A DNA stretch of 64,000 bases from Brasilonema sennae CENA114 (GTDB lineage Bacteria > Cyanobacteriota > Cyanobacteriia > Cyanobacteriales > Nostocaceae). Where the stretch lies: contig NZ_CP030118.1 of assembly GCF_006968745.1 (NCBI RefSeq), positions 7,094,253 through 7,158,252 on the forward strand. The letters run 5' to 3'. The stretch's first letter is position 1. Every line of letters begins with the position of its first letter. The notes beneath the pieces are model-generated. The model was not told the DNA's origin, did no database searches, and saw only the letters and a list, made by a program, of their open reading frames with translations. Positions 43,048-52,868 of this stretch are shown here, piece after piece. Made by a program: the position numbers and the translations under genes.

Positions 43048-43759
43048 GGATAGGCGCGAATGTTTTATCTAACTATATATATAAGATATATAAGATGCTT
43101 CAATTGCATTGCCCGTGATTACGGAAACACTGGGAGATTGCCGAGTCTCGTATTTATGACTTTGTTGTGAAACTCTCAGAACTCCGACGAGTTCCCTTTA
43201 GTCTTTTTCATTATACTTTTTACGACCAGTTGCCTTTACGAGCTATTGCATAATTGTGAGGAGGGGTCTATCTGCGCACAGCTTTTCCATTATTTATATA
43301 GTAGCACAAAAACCTGTTTCTTTGTCAAAAAGAAATTGTTAAGCAGGACTTATATCAACGCCCGATCGCACAAAAACCAGCCCAAGCCTCTAGTTTGCTA
43401 AAGGGTTTTTCATGGTGACTGTACCATTTTTTGAGACGCGACGAAATTATCTGCTTGTATTGTTGATTAATTTTTGAGTCGTTTTGAGTCCATTCTATGG
43501 TTTAGGCTTGGGTAGAGTCGCGTAATCAGCACTGCGCCTGACAAAGTGCTGATTGTCGTAAAATCGAATCATCAATTAACTCGACGGGAACCAAAACTAA
43601 AGGTGAGACTTACGCACTGGTGAGGAAAATTGTTCTGTGACTTGAAAAACGCCGATCTGCCTAACTTCCCTACTGCTGTTCTCCCCTGCGGTGGATGTTA
43701 ATGATACGTTCTTTCTATAGGGTCTAATGTAAGTTGCCTACTGTAGAGGGGTTATATTT
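43048..43759. other. Intergenic region with AT palindrome and CHAT relic
   Basis: 43048-43354 has an AT-rich stretch (AACTATATATATAAGATATATAAG at about 43070-43093) that may hold the promoter of the CHAT operon. 43355-43575 is the decayed CHAT 3' end described separately. 43576-43759 leads to the Psb35-like gene; TATAGG near 43718 could be its -10 box. No other ORF was seen. Confidence 0.5.
43355..43575 (-). pseudogene. Decayed 3' end of a second CHAT gene
   Basis: Read on the minus strand, this aligns with the last 75 or so codons of the intact CHAT gene: IRFYDNQ, ALCQAQC, LRDSTQA, then EWTQNDSKINQQ and finally EAWAGFCAIGR before a TGA. Compared with the intact copy (ALCEAQCWLRDSTQAEIIQW...ESWAGFCAIGC) it has a small deletion that shifts frame, plus in-frame TGA and TAA codons. 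Divergence in the middle (IISSRLKKWYSHHEK) suggests a paralogue rather than a recent duplicate. The catalytic region is absent. Confidence 0.85.
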
Positions 43760-43993
43760 ATGTATTTTTTGATGGAAGCAGCAGCGCAAGCAGTCAAAGA
43801 GCCATACCAGTTTCCTTTTGCTTTCACCGCTGTGTATGTGATTGGCTTTATTGCTGCTGTCAGCATTGGCTCAATTGCTTGGTTCAACTCTAAACGTCCT
43901 GTAGGTTGGGAAGACAAAGAGCGTCCTGATGTTGTACCTAAAGTTGATACAGACTCAACTCCAGGACTGGGTGAGCCGAAAGGTGAGAAATAG
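43760..43993 (+). CDS. Psb35-related small thylakoid membrane protein
   Basis: 77 aa with one transmembrane helix (AVYVIGFIAAVSIGSIAWF) and a hydrophilic C-terminus containing NSKRPVGWEDKERPDVVPKV. The arrangement matches the small cyanobacterial proteins named Psb35-related, which associate with photosystem II. The recognition is from memory of the family. It is probably monocistronic, and convergent with the TerB-like gene. Confidence 0.72.
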   Translation: MYFLMEAAAQAVKEPYQFPFAFTAVYVIGFIAAVSIGSIAWFNSKRPVGWEDKERPDVVPKVDTDSTPGLGEPKGEK

Positions 43994-44066
43994 CCAACTC
44001 CCTAATCAAGTCAGCCGAAGTCCTAGATAGTTTTGAGTTGGTGAGTTATTGATTTGGATTTTGGTT

Positions 44067-44489
44067 TTACTTTTGAACTTCAACCCAACGACGGTAAAGC
44101 TTCTGAATTTGTTTAAGAACAGCATTATGCCGAGGTTGGGTTGAATCACCTGTGCCTGATAATTGTTGTAATTTGGTGAGGAGTCTTGCTTCTTCTGTCG
44201 CCACCTCACCATCACTGTAAATTAAGCCACTGATAGCTTCAATTAGATTTTGGCACTCTTGTGCACTAGGGCGATCGCCTAAATATTCCTTCACCCACTT
44301 GTCAAACTCTTCTGGCTTTACAGCAACTAGCTCATTTAGCAAAGGCTGAATTTCCGGTTCGTTAGCCATACCCTTTTCTTGAGCTATTTTGCGAAGATAT
44401 TCTCTCTCTTCTGGCTGAATTCTGCCATCAATCCAAGCGGCTCCAATCAGGATTTTCACCAAGTTTTTCACACTGGAATTTTTAACCAT
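44067..44489 (-). CDS. TerB-like protein
   Basis: A 140-aa all-helical protein of the TerB family (tellurite-resistance-type, acidic metal-binding fold). The two related helix blocks are AAWIDGRIQPEEREYLRKIA and LIYSDGEVATEEARLL, each with the DG(x)(x)xEE pattern typical of TerB. In cyanobacteria these are widespread single genes with no assigned process. It lies about 90 bp downstream of rsmB on the same strand. Confidence 0.82.
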   Translation of the reverse strand: MVKNSSVKNLVKILIGAAWIDGRIQPEEREYLRKIAQEKGMANEPEIQPLLNELVAVKPEEFDKWVKEYLGDRPSAQECQNLIEAISGLIYSDGEVATEEARLLTKLQQLSGTGDSTQPRHNAVLKQIQKLYRRWVEVQK

Positions 44490-44579
44490 GATTTTTCTTA
44501 AGGTATTAGGACTTGGGAATATGTCTTGTTACTTATTTTCCTTATTATCCATACCCTTTCACCCAAAAATCTAATAATT

Positions 44580-45935
44580 TTAATTCTTTTTCCTTAAGCG
44601 CACCATAAAAAAGCCATCCATGTCCTGTTGATGAGGCAATACTTTGATCCAGCCTTGTGGAGTAGAGTATGTACTAGCGGGAGAATCAGCACTAGGAGGC
44701 TCTATTTCCCAATTTGGATTCTCAGCAAGAAAAGACGAAACGACTTCTTCATTTTCTTTGGGATGCAGTGTACAGGTGGAATAAACAAGGACACCATCTT
44801 TCTTGACAAAAGTCGATGTATGTGAAACAAGTTGCTTTTGAAGCACCGAGAGTTCTTCTACAGTTTCTGGTGTCTGTCGCCAACGAGCATCAGCATGACG
44901 GTGCAAGGTTCCTAACCCAGAACATGGTGCATCCAGTAGGACACGGTGAGCAGTGTTTTGAAACTGGGGCATATTACGACTGTCACCAGTACACATTTCA
45001 ATAGATTTTAACTTCAGTCGTTGAGCGTTTTGTTGAAGTTTTTTTAGACGAGAGGGAGTGCGATCGCAACCAAAAATCTTGCCCTCATCCTTCATCAACT
45101 CTGCAATGTGAGTTGTTTTACCCCCTGGTGCAGCACAAGCATCAATTACCACCTCACCTGGTTGAGGGTCGAGTAAATGACTAACCAATTGAGCGCTACT
45201 ATCTTGTACAGTCCACCAACCCTCGTTATAACCGGGTAGATTTTGAATTGGACCAGCGTTACTCATCAATCGTAAAGCTTGGGGTAGGTGGGGAATCCGT
45301 TGAGACGCCACACCAGCAGATGTCAACGCCGCTTCCACTTCTTCTAGGGAAGTGCAAAGGAGGTTGATTCGCAAGTCAATGGCTGGAGTTTTATTCATCC
45401 ATAAGCAGAGTTGTTCGGTTTGTTCTAAACCGAATTGTTCCAGCCAAACTTGAATCATCCAGTTGGGAAAGCTGTATAAAATACCTAAGCGTTCTGTCAG
45501 GTCAGAAGATTGAACACAGACTTTATCTCCTTTGTTTTCTAAACGGATATATTGTCGCAATAAACCGTTCACAAAACCCGTTAGTCCAGAAAAGCCATTC
45601 TCTTTGGCGAGTTGGACAGTCGTATTCACCGCCGCACTTTCAGGAATTCGTTCTTGAAAGCATAATTGGTATAAGCCTAAATGTAGAATAGTGCGGAGGT
45701 CTTTTGGTTGTTGGTGGGATTTCTTTTTCCCTAATTGGTCGATAAAAGCATCAAGAGTACGCTGTCTTCTGGTACAGCCATAAACTAATTGTGTGACGAG
45801 ACGTCGGTCAGTATCTGGTAGATTTGCTTTTGTAAGCACTCTGTCTAGGGCGATGTCAGTATAAGCCCCCTTGTGAACGTCTCGCAAGGCAATAAAAGCT
45901 AGTTGACGGGGGGATGTGAGCGATTCAAAATTCAC
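44580..45935 (-). CDS. rsmB: 16S rRNA (cytosine-967-C5)-methyltransferase
   Basis: About 451 aa. The N-terminal NusB-like RNA-binding domain has PRQLAFIALRDVHKGAY and LVYGCTRRQRTLDAFI. The C-terminal Rossmann methyltransferase has the SAM motif DACAAPGGKTTHIAEL, the motif IV PCxG as LDAPCSGLGTL with the release Cys, and the catalytic Cys in VYSTCTLHPKENEEVV. It methylates C967 of 16S rRNA. I prefer the GTG at 45935; the open frame continues to an ATG at 45974, but those extra residues come from an AAAATTC repeat tract. Confidence 0.92.
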   Translation of the reverse strand: MNFESLTSPRQLAFIALRDVHKGAYTDIALDRVLTKANLPDTDRRLVTQLVYGCTRRQRTLDAFIDQLGKKKSHQQPKDLRTILHLGLYQLCFQERIPESAAVNTTVQLAKENGFSGLTGFVNGLLRQYIRLENKGDKVCVQSSDLTERLGILYSFPNWMIQVWLEQFGLEQTEQLCLWMNKTPAIDLRINLLCTSLEEVEAALTSAGVASQRIPHLPQALRLMSNAGPIQNLPGYNEGWWTVQDSSAQLVSHLLDPQPGEVVIDACAAPGGKTTHIAELMKDEGKIFGCDRTPSRLKKLQQNAQRLKLKSIEMCTGDSRNMPQFQNTAHRVLLDAPCSGLGTLHRHADARWRQTPETVEELSVLQKQLVSHTSTFVKKDGVLVYSTCTLHPKENEEVVSSFLAENPNWEIEPPSADSPASTYSTPQGWIKVLPHQQDMDGFFMVRLRKKN

Positions 45936-46086
45936 GCATTCAAAATTCAAAATTGGACAAGCTGATGGTAGCAAGTCTGTTAGCAGTTTTGACGATATTG
46001 GTGAAATACGTTGAAGTCATGAGGTGCGTCTGCATGAGCATAACGCACCCTAGTGTGAGAAAAAACTTTAAGTTATGTTACACAAC

Positions 46087-47535
46087 TTAACCAAAATATA
46101 GAGTGTTAGTCTCAACGATTTCAAACTCACAAGCCCGAGAAGCAGGTTCTACACTAAATGATCCAAAACTGACCAAAGGTAAAAATCTAGGGTTGCGTAA
46201 TAGTTCTTTTGCTAATAAGAATCCAGCAATTGTCCAAGTTTGATATTTTCTGGCTTGTTTGCCAGTGAGTCGCCCCTTCTTACCATCGTAATACTCTGGC
46301 CATTCATCTTCATGTAAGCGTGTTTCTGCAATTTCAACAGCCCTGTGTGCAAGATCTATTCTATTTGTTTTCACAGCAGCTGCGGATAATAACCACAGTA
46401 AAACAGGCCAACTTCCACCATTATGATATGACCAGGGTATGTTTTTGGGGTCACATCCAGTGACAATCTTATATTCTTCGTTTTCCAAAGCTGGGAAACA
46501 AATTTTCATGGGCATATCTCCCACCAAATCCTCCCATCTTTCTTCGATGAGATTCATAATTGCTTGTGATTGATCTTCACTAGTAAGGTCTGAGACAATA
46601 GCCATCATGTTTGCTAAAGCAAAGAAGCGAGTATCTAGCTGCGAAGGTCCTACATTACCAACTAGATAACCCCCTTTTCTTGGCAGCCACTTGTCTAATT
46701 CATAATAAGGTAGTGAATCTGCATATACGTTGAAGGGATTAGCCGCTGCTTTGCCATACTCTTCACTCTTGAAACGATAAATCTTATTTAAACGATGAAG
46801 ATCCATCCAATAATGCTGGCGAATATGAGTCTGTAAAAGCGGTAAGCGATTATCAATAGCTGTAACAATATCTTCATTACCCTGACAAACTAGCAGTTCT
46901 CTAGCAGCACGCAATGCAGCAAAAAATAGAGCTTGAATTTCCAATGGATGCCCAAAGATACCCATACGACGGTCAATCATACAAGCACCATCTGGAACCA
47001 ATAGCGTCGGGTACATATCAAACCGAGTTGCCAAACACAGTTCCATAATTAATCTTAGACCGTGTTGGAAGTCCGGTTGATATGCTAGAGAAAAATCTCT
47101 CGTAGCAACCACATAAGCACGTAATAAAAGAACCCACCACAAGCAAGAATCAACAGGTGTGACTCGGGCGATCGCATGTTCACCAAAATCAGGTTCTAAA
47201 TATTCTTCTTCACCGTCACATACAACTTTAAAGCTAGCTGGCATTAAACCCCGACCTGGCATATAAGCATTCAGCTGTCTTTCTTTTGGCTGTAACCTTA
47301 AAGTTTCTTCTAAAAAGTTACGGACAATATCTGTTCTACCCTTGCTCAGAAAAATTAAAGCTGAAGAGACAAAATCTCGGACAAAACATTGGTCATAATT
47401 CAGCGCCTCTATTGTTACATCAGAAGCAGCTAGTGTTCCTATAGGACGACCTCTATAGTAGAGAATTGAGTTTTCAATTGCTGTCCACGCGTCTTTTTCT
47501 ACACTGTTGCTCGATACCAAGTCATTTAACTGCAT
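46087..47535 (-). CDS. Alkaline/neutral invertase (GH100)
   Basis: A 482-aa intracellular invertase that hydrolyses sucrose to glucose and fructose. The (alpha/alpha)6-barrel family features include NYDQCFVRDFVSSAL near the N-terminus, DSCLWWVLLLRAYV, PLEIQALFFAALRAARELL and PWSYHNGGSWPVLLWLL. Asp in FVRDF and Glu in the central barrel are the expected acid and base positions. No signal peptide. In heterocystous cyanobacteria such enzymes channel sucrose carbon, including in heterocysts. It is preceded by a very long AT-rich region on its 5' side. Confidence 0.92.
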   Translation of the reverse strand: MQLNDLVSSNSVEKDAWTAIENSILYYRGRPIGTLAASDVTIEALNYDQCFVRDFVSSALIFLSKGRTDIVRNFLEETLRLQPKERQLNAYMPGRGLMPASFKVVCDGEEEYLEPDFGEHAIARVTPVDSCLWWVLLLRAYVVATRDFSLAYQPDFQHGLRLIMELCLATRFDMYPTLLVPDGACMIDRRMGIFGHPLEIQALFFAALRAARELLVCQGNEDIVTAIDNRLPLLQTHIRQHYWMDLHRLNKIYRFKSEEYGKAAANPFNVYADSLPYYELDKWLPRKGGYLVGNVGPSQLDTRFFALANMMAIVSDLTSEDQSQAIMNLIEERWEDLVGDMPMKICFPALENEEYKIVTGCDPKNIPWSYHNGGSWPVLLWLLSAAAVKTNRIDLAHRAVEIAETRLHEDEWPEYYDGKKGRLTGKQARKYQTWTIAGFLLAKELLRNPRFLPLVSFGSFSVEPASRACEFEIVETNTLYFG

Positions 47536-49307
47536 TTCCTGAACAACTCCATTTTTTTGGTAAACTGTGGTTTCGTTGTAAAAGCACCAATATCTAAGTG
47601 TTTGCTGTTATTTTCATTAGAACAATCATATTCTTTGAAATCGTCAATCTAGACTGTTCGACGATACTAACAGCAAAATATCTTGCGCATTATGCTTTTT
47701 TGGCTTTGGTTGAGAGTTTTTCTATGGGTGTTAATTCTCTCTTTTTAAAGACTTTATTGTCACTTAAAACAGTTGATGAAAATTTCTTATCTAACTCATT
47801 TATGAGCATAATAATAGCGGTTTTTTACTGGGTGTAATATATCAAAGAGTTAATAAACCGCAGGCTTTAGGAGATGCATCCAGATGAAGCACAGCTTCAT
47901 CTAAATGAGAGCCGCTATATTTATCTGTTTTAAACCCAGAAATATTTGTTCTCCCAAATAATGACAGATTTTGGTTATTGTGTAACATTTTGTTCTATTA
48001 AAAGTATAGGATTAAGTCATTTTACTTAAGCACACAAAGATTTGGACTATGAATTAAATGATTCAACCATGCCTGTATGATCAAAAATTATAACAATTTT
48101 TCACAATTTGCAATTTTCTTTTAATTTTTTCTACTGATTAACAAAAACCATATAATATACCTCAATTCGCCTTGAATAACAACCTGTTTCAAAGGTAGAA
48201 TCAGTGAAACCATCCCCACAAAAGTAGAAACACAGTATAACTCTTCCGTTTTGACTGGGAAAAATTCAACAAGACACAAGTAAATACAAAGTGGTTTTTT
48301 AAACCACGAAAGTTTTGTGTATTTTTAGAGACGACTCACAAATCTGTGTAATGACTGAGCACTTTTGCTGATAAATCCACTTTTTGTGTCATAGCATTCG
48401 GTACTTATCGGTGAAATACTCGATCATTTACTGTTTAGTAAGAAAGAAATTTCCCTCCATGATGTTACTAACTGCTTCTTGCAAAGACAAGAAAGAAATA
48501 GCATTTAGCTGTCCGCAAAACTATAACAGGTTGCAGTGAGTGAACATATCGTGAAAGTGTAGGCGACCGTGAAAATACCCTCTGCGTTAGTAACACTTAT
48601 ATACTGCATAGTTAGGATGGTAGTACAAATCCAGCTACTTCCTCTACACGAAAATCCTATTTTATTATGCTGACTCAATATAAATTGTGATTTAAAAGTC
48701 CACTTTTAAATCTCCGAGTCTATCATTCCAACTAACCCTCTAACTGTGGGCAAGACTGATCTAATATTGAATGAGATTGTGTACAACTCAATACATATCT
48801 CGTCATTGTGTGATACATGAAACAGACAAAATATTAGATGTACCAATACTCTCAAAACTGCAATCTAACAAAATTTTATAATTTTTGCATTAGTGTTTTA
48901 CTAGAAAGATTTAGAAGAATAATTCTGTGTCTGTATATACATATTAGCTCGATAAATCTATTTTTGATCAGCAAAAATCCGTAAACTCTTTGACATTTGT
49001 TGTGAATTTTCTGTAAAGATTAATACTGTTTTTTAGTAATGTTTACTACATATATTTGCTGTCATATATCTTGTTTTTTCTACCTTCATAATCAAGTAGA
49101 ATAGTAAAAAGAAACCTAACTCTGTAACGATAGTGTGTTATCAATTTCTGATTAGTTTGTTAGAAATTTGAAAATTAATAGTTTCGACAACTCCAGAATT
49201 TAATGTTTTTTTTATAAATCAGTTTCAACGAGGCTGTTTCAAAAAATAGTTGTAAACTACTTTAAATAAGTAGTTTGAGTTATTTGATTTTGATGATTTA
49301 TGTGTTT
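47536..49307. other. 1.77-kb AT-rich region without a convincing gene
   Basis: This lies upstream of the invertase gene and downstream of the 49308 gene, both on the minus strand. Two perfect hairpins stand out: AGATGAAGC/GCTTCATCT (47882-47902, loop ACA) and GTGGTTT/AAACCAC (48291-48307, loop TTT). A 79-codon plus-strand frame at 47598-47837 is hydrophobic but lacks a ribosome-binding site and is not called. The rest looks like a long regulatory region or lost coding sequence. No tRNA or repeat array was seen. Confidence 0.5.
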
Positions 49308-50261
49308 TCATCGCTGAGGAATGAGTGAAATCCGTCGTTGAAAAACAATCATCTCAGTACCAACAACAGGATTTCGTGCCACCAGCTTACCCCGTGAGTC
49401 AAGAATATCTAAATGGATGAAATCCAATTCATTTGAACGTTCTAGCATCTGAGCCAAAAGTTTATTTTGCTGTGATTGTTCTATGTTATACCATTCATCA
49501 TGAATTGTGATAGCAAGACTACTGGTACGAAAGTTAGCTTTAATTGACTGTATTAAACCCGAGGCAAAGCGATCGCTCACCTCTGCTATTTGATTTTCGA
49601 TAGCTGCAATCAAGGTTTGCTCTGGTGTCAAAATAATGGTTGGCGTCGGAGTTGGTTCCAGTTCTGGTTCTGGTGGCGGAGTTTCCTCAGCTATTGATGG
49701 TGGTGGAGTTTCTGCGGTTGGTGGCGGTGTGATTTCCTCTACTGGTGGTGGCGTTTCTTCGATTGCTGGTGGTGTGGGAAGTGTTTCTACCTCTGGTGCA
49801 GTCGTTATCGTTGCGGATGGAGGTGTTTCTACTTCTGGTGGAACACTTGCGACTTCAGTCGGCTTACCACCAAACACTGTAGAAGTTGTCCAAACAAGAA
49901 TCACTGCAATTCCAGCAATTATTCCGGTTATTGCTGTATCTGACAACTTTGTCGATAAGTTTTCTGGTAAGATTGAGCGAATTTTGCCTAAAACAGCACT
50001 CCATGCCAACTGGAGTTTCTGGAAAAAACCAGGGGTTCTCTTATCCCTAATAGAGGGTTGTGTCTCTAATTTGTCTACCGTTGTTTCTAGAACCCCAATT
50101 GTCCCTCTCAGAATTCGCAGAGTTATTGCCTTCCAAATTGGCTGGACTCTCTGGTATCGTTTTTGGGGAGGTTGAGATGCTGACTCAACCCTCGGTTGCG
50201 GCTGATTCGCTTCGGGTTCAGGGGAAAATGGTGGTTGTGAATTCTGATTATCTTGAGACAT
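49308..50261 (-). CDS. Unknown membrane protein with Pro/Glu/Thr-rich linker
   Basis: A 317-aa protein. The N-terminus is disordered and Pro/Gln-rich, followed by helical segments (WKAITLRILRGTIGVLETTV). One transmembrane helix is near residues 115-132 (AITGIIAGIAVILVW). A linker of about 80 residues rich in TPPP, EETPPP and PTPTP follows. The C-terminal domain of about 105 residues contains QIAEVSDRFASGLIQSIKA and DFIHLDILDSRGKLVARNP. I do not recognise the family, although this layout is common in Nostocales. It is divergent from the phosphatase gene at 50389. Confidence 0.75.
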   Translation of the reverse strand: MSQDNQNSQPPFSPEPEANQPQPRVESASQPPQKRYQRVQPIWKAITLRILRGTIGVLETTVDKLETQPSIRDKRTPGFFQKLQLAWSAVLGKIRSILPENLSTKLSDTAITGIIAGIAVILVWTTSTVFGGKPTEVASVPPEVETPPSATITTAPEVETLPTPPAIEETPPPVEEITPPPTAETPPPSIAEETPPPEPELEPTPTPTIILTPEQTLIAAIENQIAEVSDRFASGLIQSIKANFRTSSLAITIHDEWYNIEQSQQNKLLAQMLERSNELDFIHLDILDSRGKLVARNPVVGTEMIVFQRRISLIPQR

Positions 50262-50388
50262 GGAACTTTAACCGACAGCTGCGAATCAAAGACAAGAGAC
50301 TTTATTCTTGCACTGCAGCTTCCTCAGCCTTAATTTATCACTTCATCGCATCGGCTATACTTTACTACTTATTGAATTTAGTAATTTT

Positions 50389-51303
50389 ATGAAGTTCAAA
50401 CGTCGTCAATTTTTGTTTCTCAGTAGCCTCAGCACCATAGGGTTAGGATTTATAGGTTGTGTCACTCGTCAAGCTGGCAAAACTCCTGGAATTGATGTCT
50501 CAAAAGCGGCTACACCCCCTAATCCAGCCAAAAACAATTCCTTACTACGTTTTGTTTCTGTTGCAGATACAGGTACTGGAGATCAAGGACAATATGCTGT
50601 AGCTAAAGCAATGACTAACTATCACAGTAAAAATCCCTATGATTTAGTGGTTTTAGCTGGTGATAATATCTACACCAATGGTGAAATGGAAAAAATTGGT
50701 GCGGTATTTGAGCGTCCCTATGCACCATTATTAAAGCAAGGTGTTAAATTTCAGGCTGCTCTCGGAAATCACGATATTCGTACCGCAAACGGCGACCTTC
50801 AACTAAAGTATCTCAATTTTAATATGAAGGGACGATATTACACATTTCAACGCGATCATGCGCAATTTTTTGTTTTAGATACGAACACCAACGCTGATTG
50901 GCAAAAGCAGCTAAAATGGTTGGAGCAAGAATTAAGCACCTCTAAAGCACCTTGGAAAATTGTGTATGGTCATCATCCGGTTTATGCATCGGGTGTGTAT
51001 GGTAGCAATCCAACATTTATTAAAAACTTTACTCCACTCTTTCAAAAATACGGTGTTCAACTATATATAAATGGTCACGAACATCATTATGAACGCACTC
51101 GTTCCATTAATGGAACTACTTATTTAATATGCGGCGGTGGTGCGGGAACTCGTCCTGTAGGTCGTTCTGAATGGACACAATATTCAGCAGAAAAGTTAAG
51201 TTTTGCTGCCTATGAGGTTTATGCAGATAGAATAGAAATTAGTGGAATCGGTACTGACAATAGCGTTTTTGATAAAGGTGTTATTCAACTCAAATCAGCT
51301 TAA
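50389..51303 (+). CDS. Purple acid phosphatase-like metallophosphoesterase (lipoprotein)
   Basis: 304 aa from the ATG at 50389. The upstream open frame to 50308 lacks a ribosome-binding site, while the internal start gives a good export signal. The N-terminus FKRRQFLFLSSLSTIGLGF has a twin-Arg motif and ends in a lipobox-like FIGC. The dimetal motifs follow the tartrate-resistant acid phosphatase order: VADTGTGD, LAGDNIY, ALGNHD, YGHHPVY and NGHEHHYER. It probably removes phosphate from extracellular organic phosphates. No Pho box was recognised. Confidence 0.9.
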   Translation: MKFKRRQFLFLSSLSTIGLGFIGCVTRQAGKTPGIDVSKAATPPNPAKNNSLLRFVSVADTGTGDQGQYAVAKAMTNYHSKNPYDLVVLAGDNIYTNGEMEKIGAVFERPYAPLLKQGVKFQAALGNHDIRTANGDLQLKYLNFNMKGRYYTFQRDHAQFFVLDTNTNADWQKQLKWLEQELSTSKAPWKIVYGHHPVYASGVYGSNPTFIKNFTPLFQKYGVQLYINGHEHHYERTRSINGTTYLICGGGAGTRPVGRSEWTQYSAEKLSFAAYEVYADRIEISGIGTDNSVFDKGVIQLKSA

Positions 51304-51461
51304 TTATTAAATTTCTTGTCTGAGTAATTTTTGGGAATATAAAACTACAGGGATACACAAATAAGTTATCTGTGTATCTCTGTGTAACTCTGCGCTTCAA
51401 AATAGTCCCAACCCTAATTTCTACAAAAAATATATTATGCAACCTCAATGAGTAACAACTT

Positions 51462-52868
51462 ATGAAAGTCAAGCGTATAAAAATAAATTCTTTCCGTGGA
51501 ATCGGTGATTTGACGCTTGATTTGCCGGAAACTGAGCCAGCTGTACTTATTGGTATCAATGGTGTTGGAAAATCTAGTATTTTGGACTGTATTGCTATTC
51601 TTTTATCCCAGTTTACCGGGCAAATTCAACATGGTCATTCCACACGTTCATTAAGTGAACAAGATATCACGAATGAAAGCCCAAAAATGGAGATTTCAAT
51701 AATAATTTCTCCGCAGCCAAAAGAAGAAATTACCTGGTCTTTAAGTGAGGAACGTAAAGAGGGCAAATCGGTTAAAAGTGCGGGTGAAGTCCGATTAGAG
51801 GCTATCAAATCTTTGATAGATGGTATTAGTCAGCAACGCATAGAAAAGCTTGGATATGGAGACGAAGTTACAAACGCCTTACAAGCAGCCTCAATAGTGC
51901 TCAGTCAGATAAAAGCTGATGAAGTGAGTCAAGACCCTTTAAAAGATTTACAAACACTGGTTGACGACATAAACAATCAGTTAGTAAATAATGATAACGC
52001 TAGTATTCCTTTGGCCGTTTATTATCCAGTCAATCGCGCCGTTCTTGATATGCCTTTGGAAATTTCCGAAGAACATTTATTTACCCAAAGAAATGCCTAC
52101 GACCAAGCACTGACTGGTGGAAGGATTGACTTCAAAAGTTTCTTTGAATGGTTTAGAAACCGCGAAGATTTGGAAAATGAATTGCGACGGGATAATCCGA
52201 ATCATCGAGATAAGCAGTTAGAAGCAATAAGAGGGGCGGTATCATCTTTACAACCAGATTTCTCAGATTTACGAGTTGAGCGATCGCCCTTACGAATGAC
52301 TATCAAAAAACAAGGTCAAGAACTCATCGTTAATCAATTATCTGATGGCGAAAAATGCTTGTTAGCAATGGTGGGTGATTTGGCAAGGCGCTTGGCAATT
52401 GCCAACCCAAGTTTAGATAATCCACTCGAAGGGGAAGGTATTGTTCTCATTGATGAAATTGAACTACACCTGCACCCCAAATGGCAACGGCAAGTGATTA
52501 CAGCTTTGATAAGAACATTCCCCAATTGTCAGTTTATTATCACCACCCATTCACCACAAGTGGTGAGTCACGTCAAACCAAACAGCATTTACCTCCTGCA
52601 AGCAACACCTGATGGTATCGTTGCTGAACGTCCGGAAAACTCGTTTGGCAGAGATAGCAATCAAATTCTAGAAGATCTCATGGGGGTATCAGAAAGACCT
52701 CAAGAAATCAAAGAAAATCTCCAGAATTTGTTTAGATTAATTGACCAGGGACATCTCGATCGCGCTAAGCAATTGCGCCAAAATTTAGCTGATGAAATTG
52801 GAGAAGACGATCCGGAATTTGTGAGAGCAGATGTCCTTATTCGACGCAAGGAAATTCTCAATCGATGA
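51462..52868 (+). CDS. ptuA: Septu-type defence ATPase PtuA
   Basis: A 468-aa ABC/SMC-like ATPase (OLD and RecF relatives). It begins MKVKRIKINSFRGIGDLTLD, with Walker A GINGVGKSS (31-39). The C-terminal part has the ABC signature LSDGEKCLLAMV, Walker B IVLIDEIELHLHP and the H-loop ITTHSPQVV. In Septu, PtuA assembles with the HNH nuclease PtuB and cuts nucleic acid after phage sensing. The next gene overlaps by 4 bp (ATGA) and encodes the HNH partner. No reverse transcriptase or msr/msd is visible, so this is Septu rather than a retron-Eco7-type system. Confidence 0.85.
   Translation: MKVKRIKINSFRGIGDLTLDLPETEPAVLIGINGVGKSSILDCIAILLSQFTGQIQHGHSTRSLSEQDITNESPKMEISIIISPQPKEEITWSLSEERKEGKSVKSAGEVRLEAIKSLIDGISQQRIEKLGYGDEVTNALQAASIVLSQIKADEVSQDPLKDLQTLVDDINNQLVNNDNASIPLAVYYPVNRAVLDMPLEISEEHLFTQRNAYDQALTGGRIDFKSFFEWFRNREDLENELRRDNPNHRDKQLEAIRGAVSSLQPDFSDLRVERSPLRMTIKKQGQELIVNQLSDGEKCLLAMVGDLARRLAIANPSLDNPLEGEGIVLIDEIELHLHPKWQRQVITALIRTFPNCQFIITTHSPQVVSHVKPNSIYLLQATPDGIVAERPENSFGRDSNQILEDLMGVSERPQEIKENLQNLFRLIDQGHLDRAKQLRQNLADEIGEDDPEFVRADVLIRRKEILNR

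Noticed and set aside
49636..50175. 179-codon Gly/Val/Ser-rich plus-strand frame
   Set aside because: Complement of the Pro/Glu/Thr-rich linker of the minus-strand gene at 49308.
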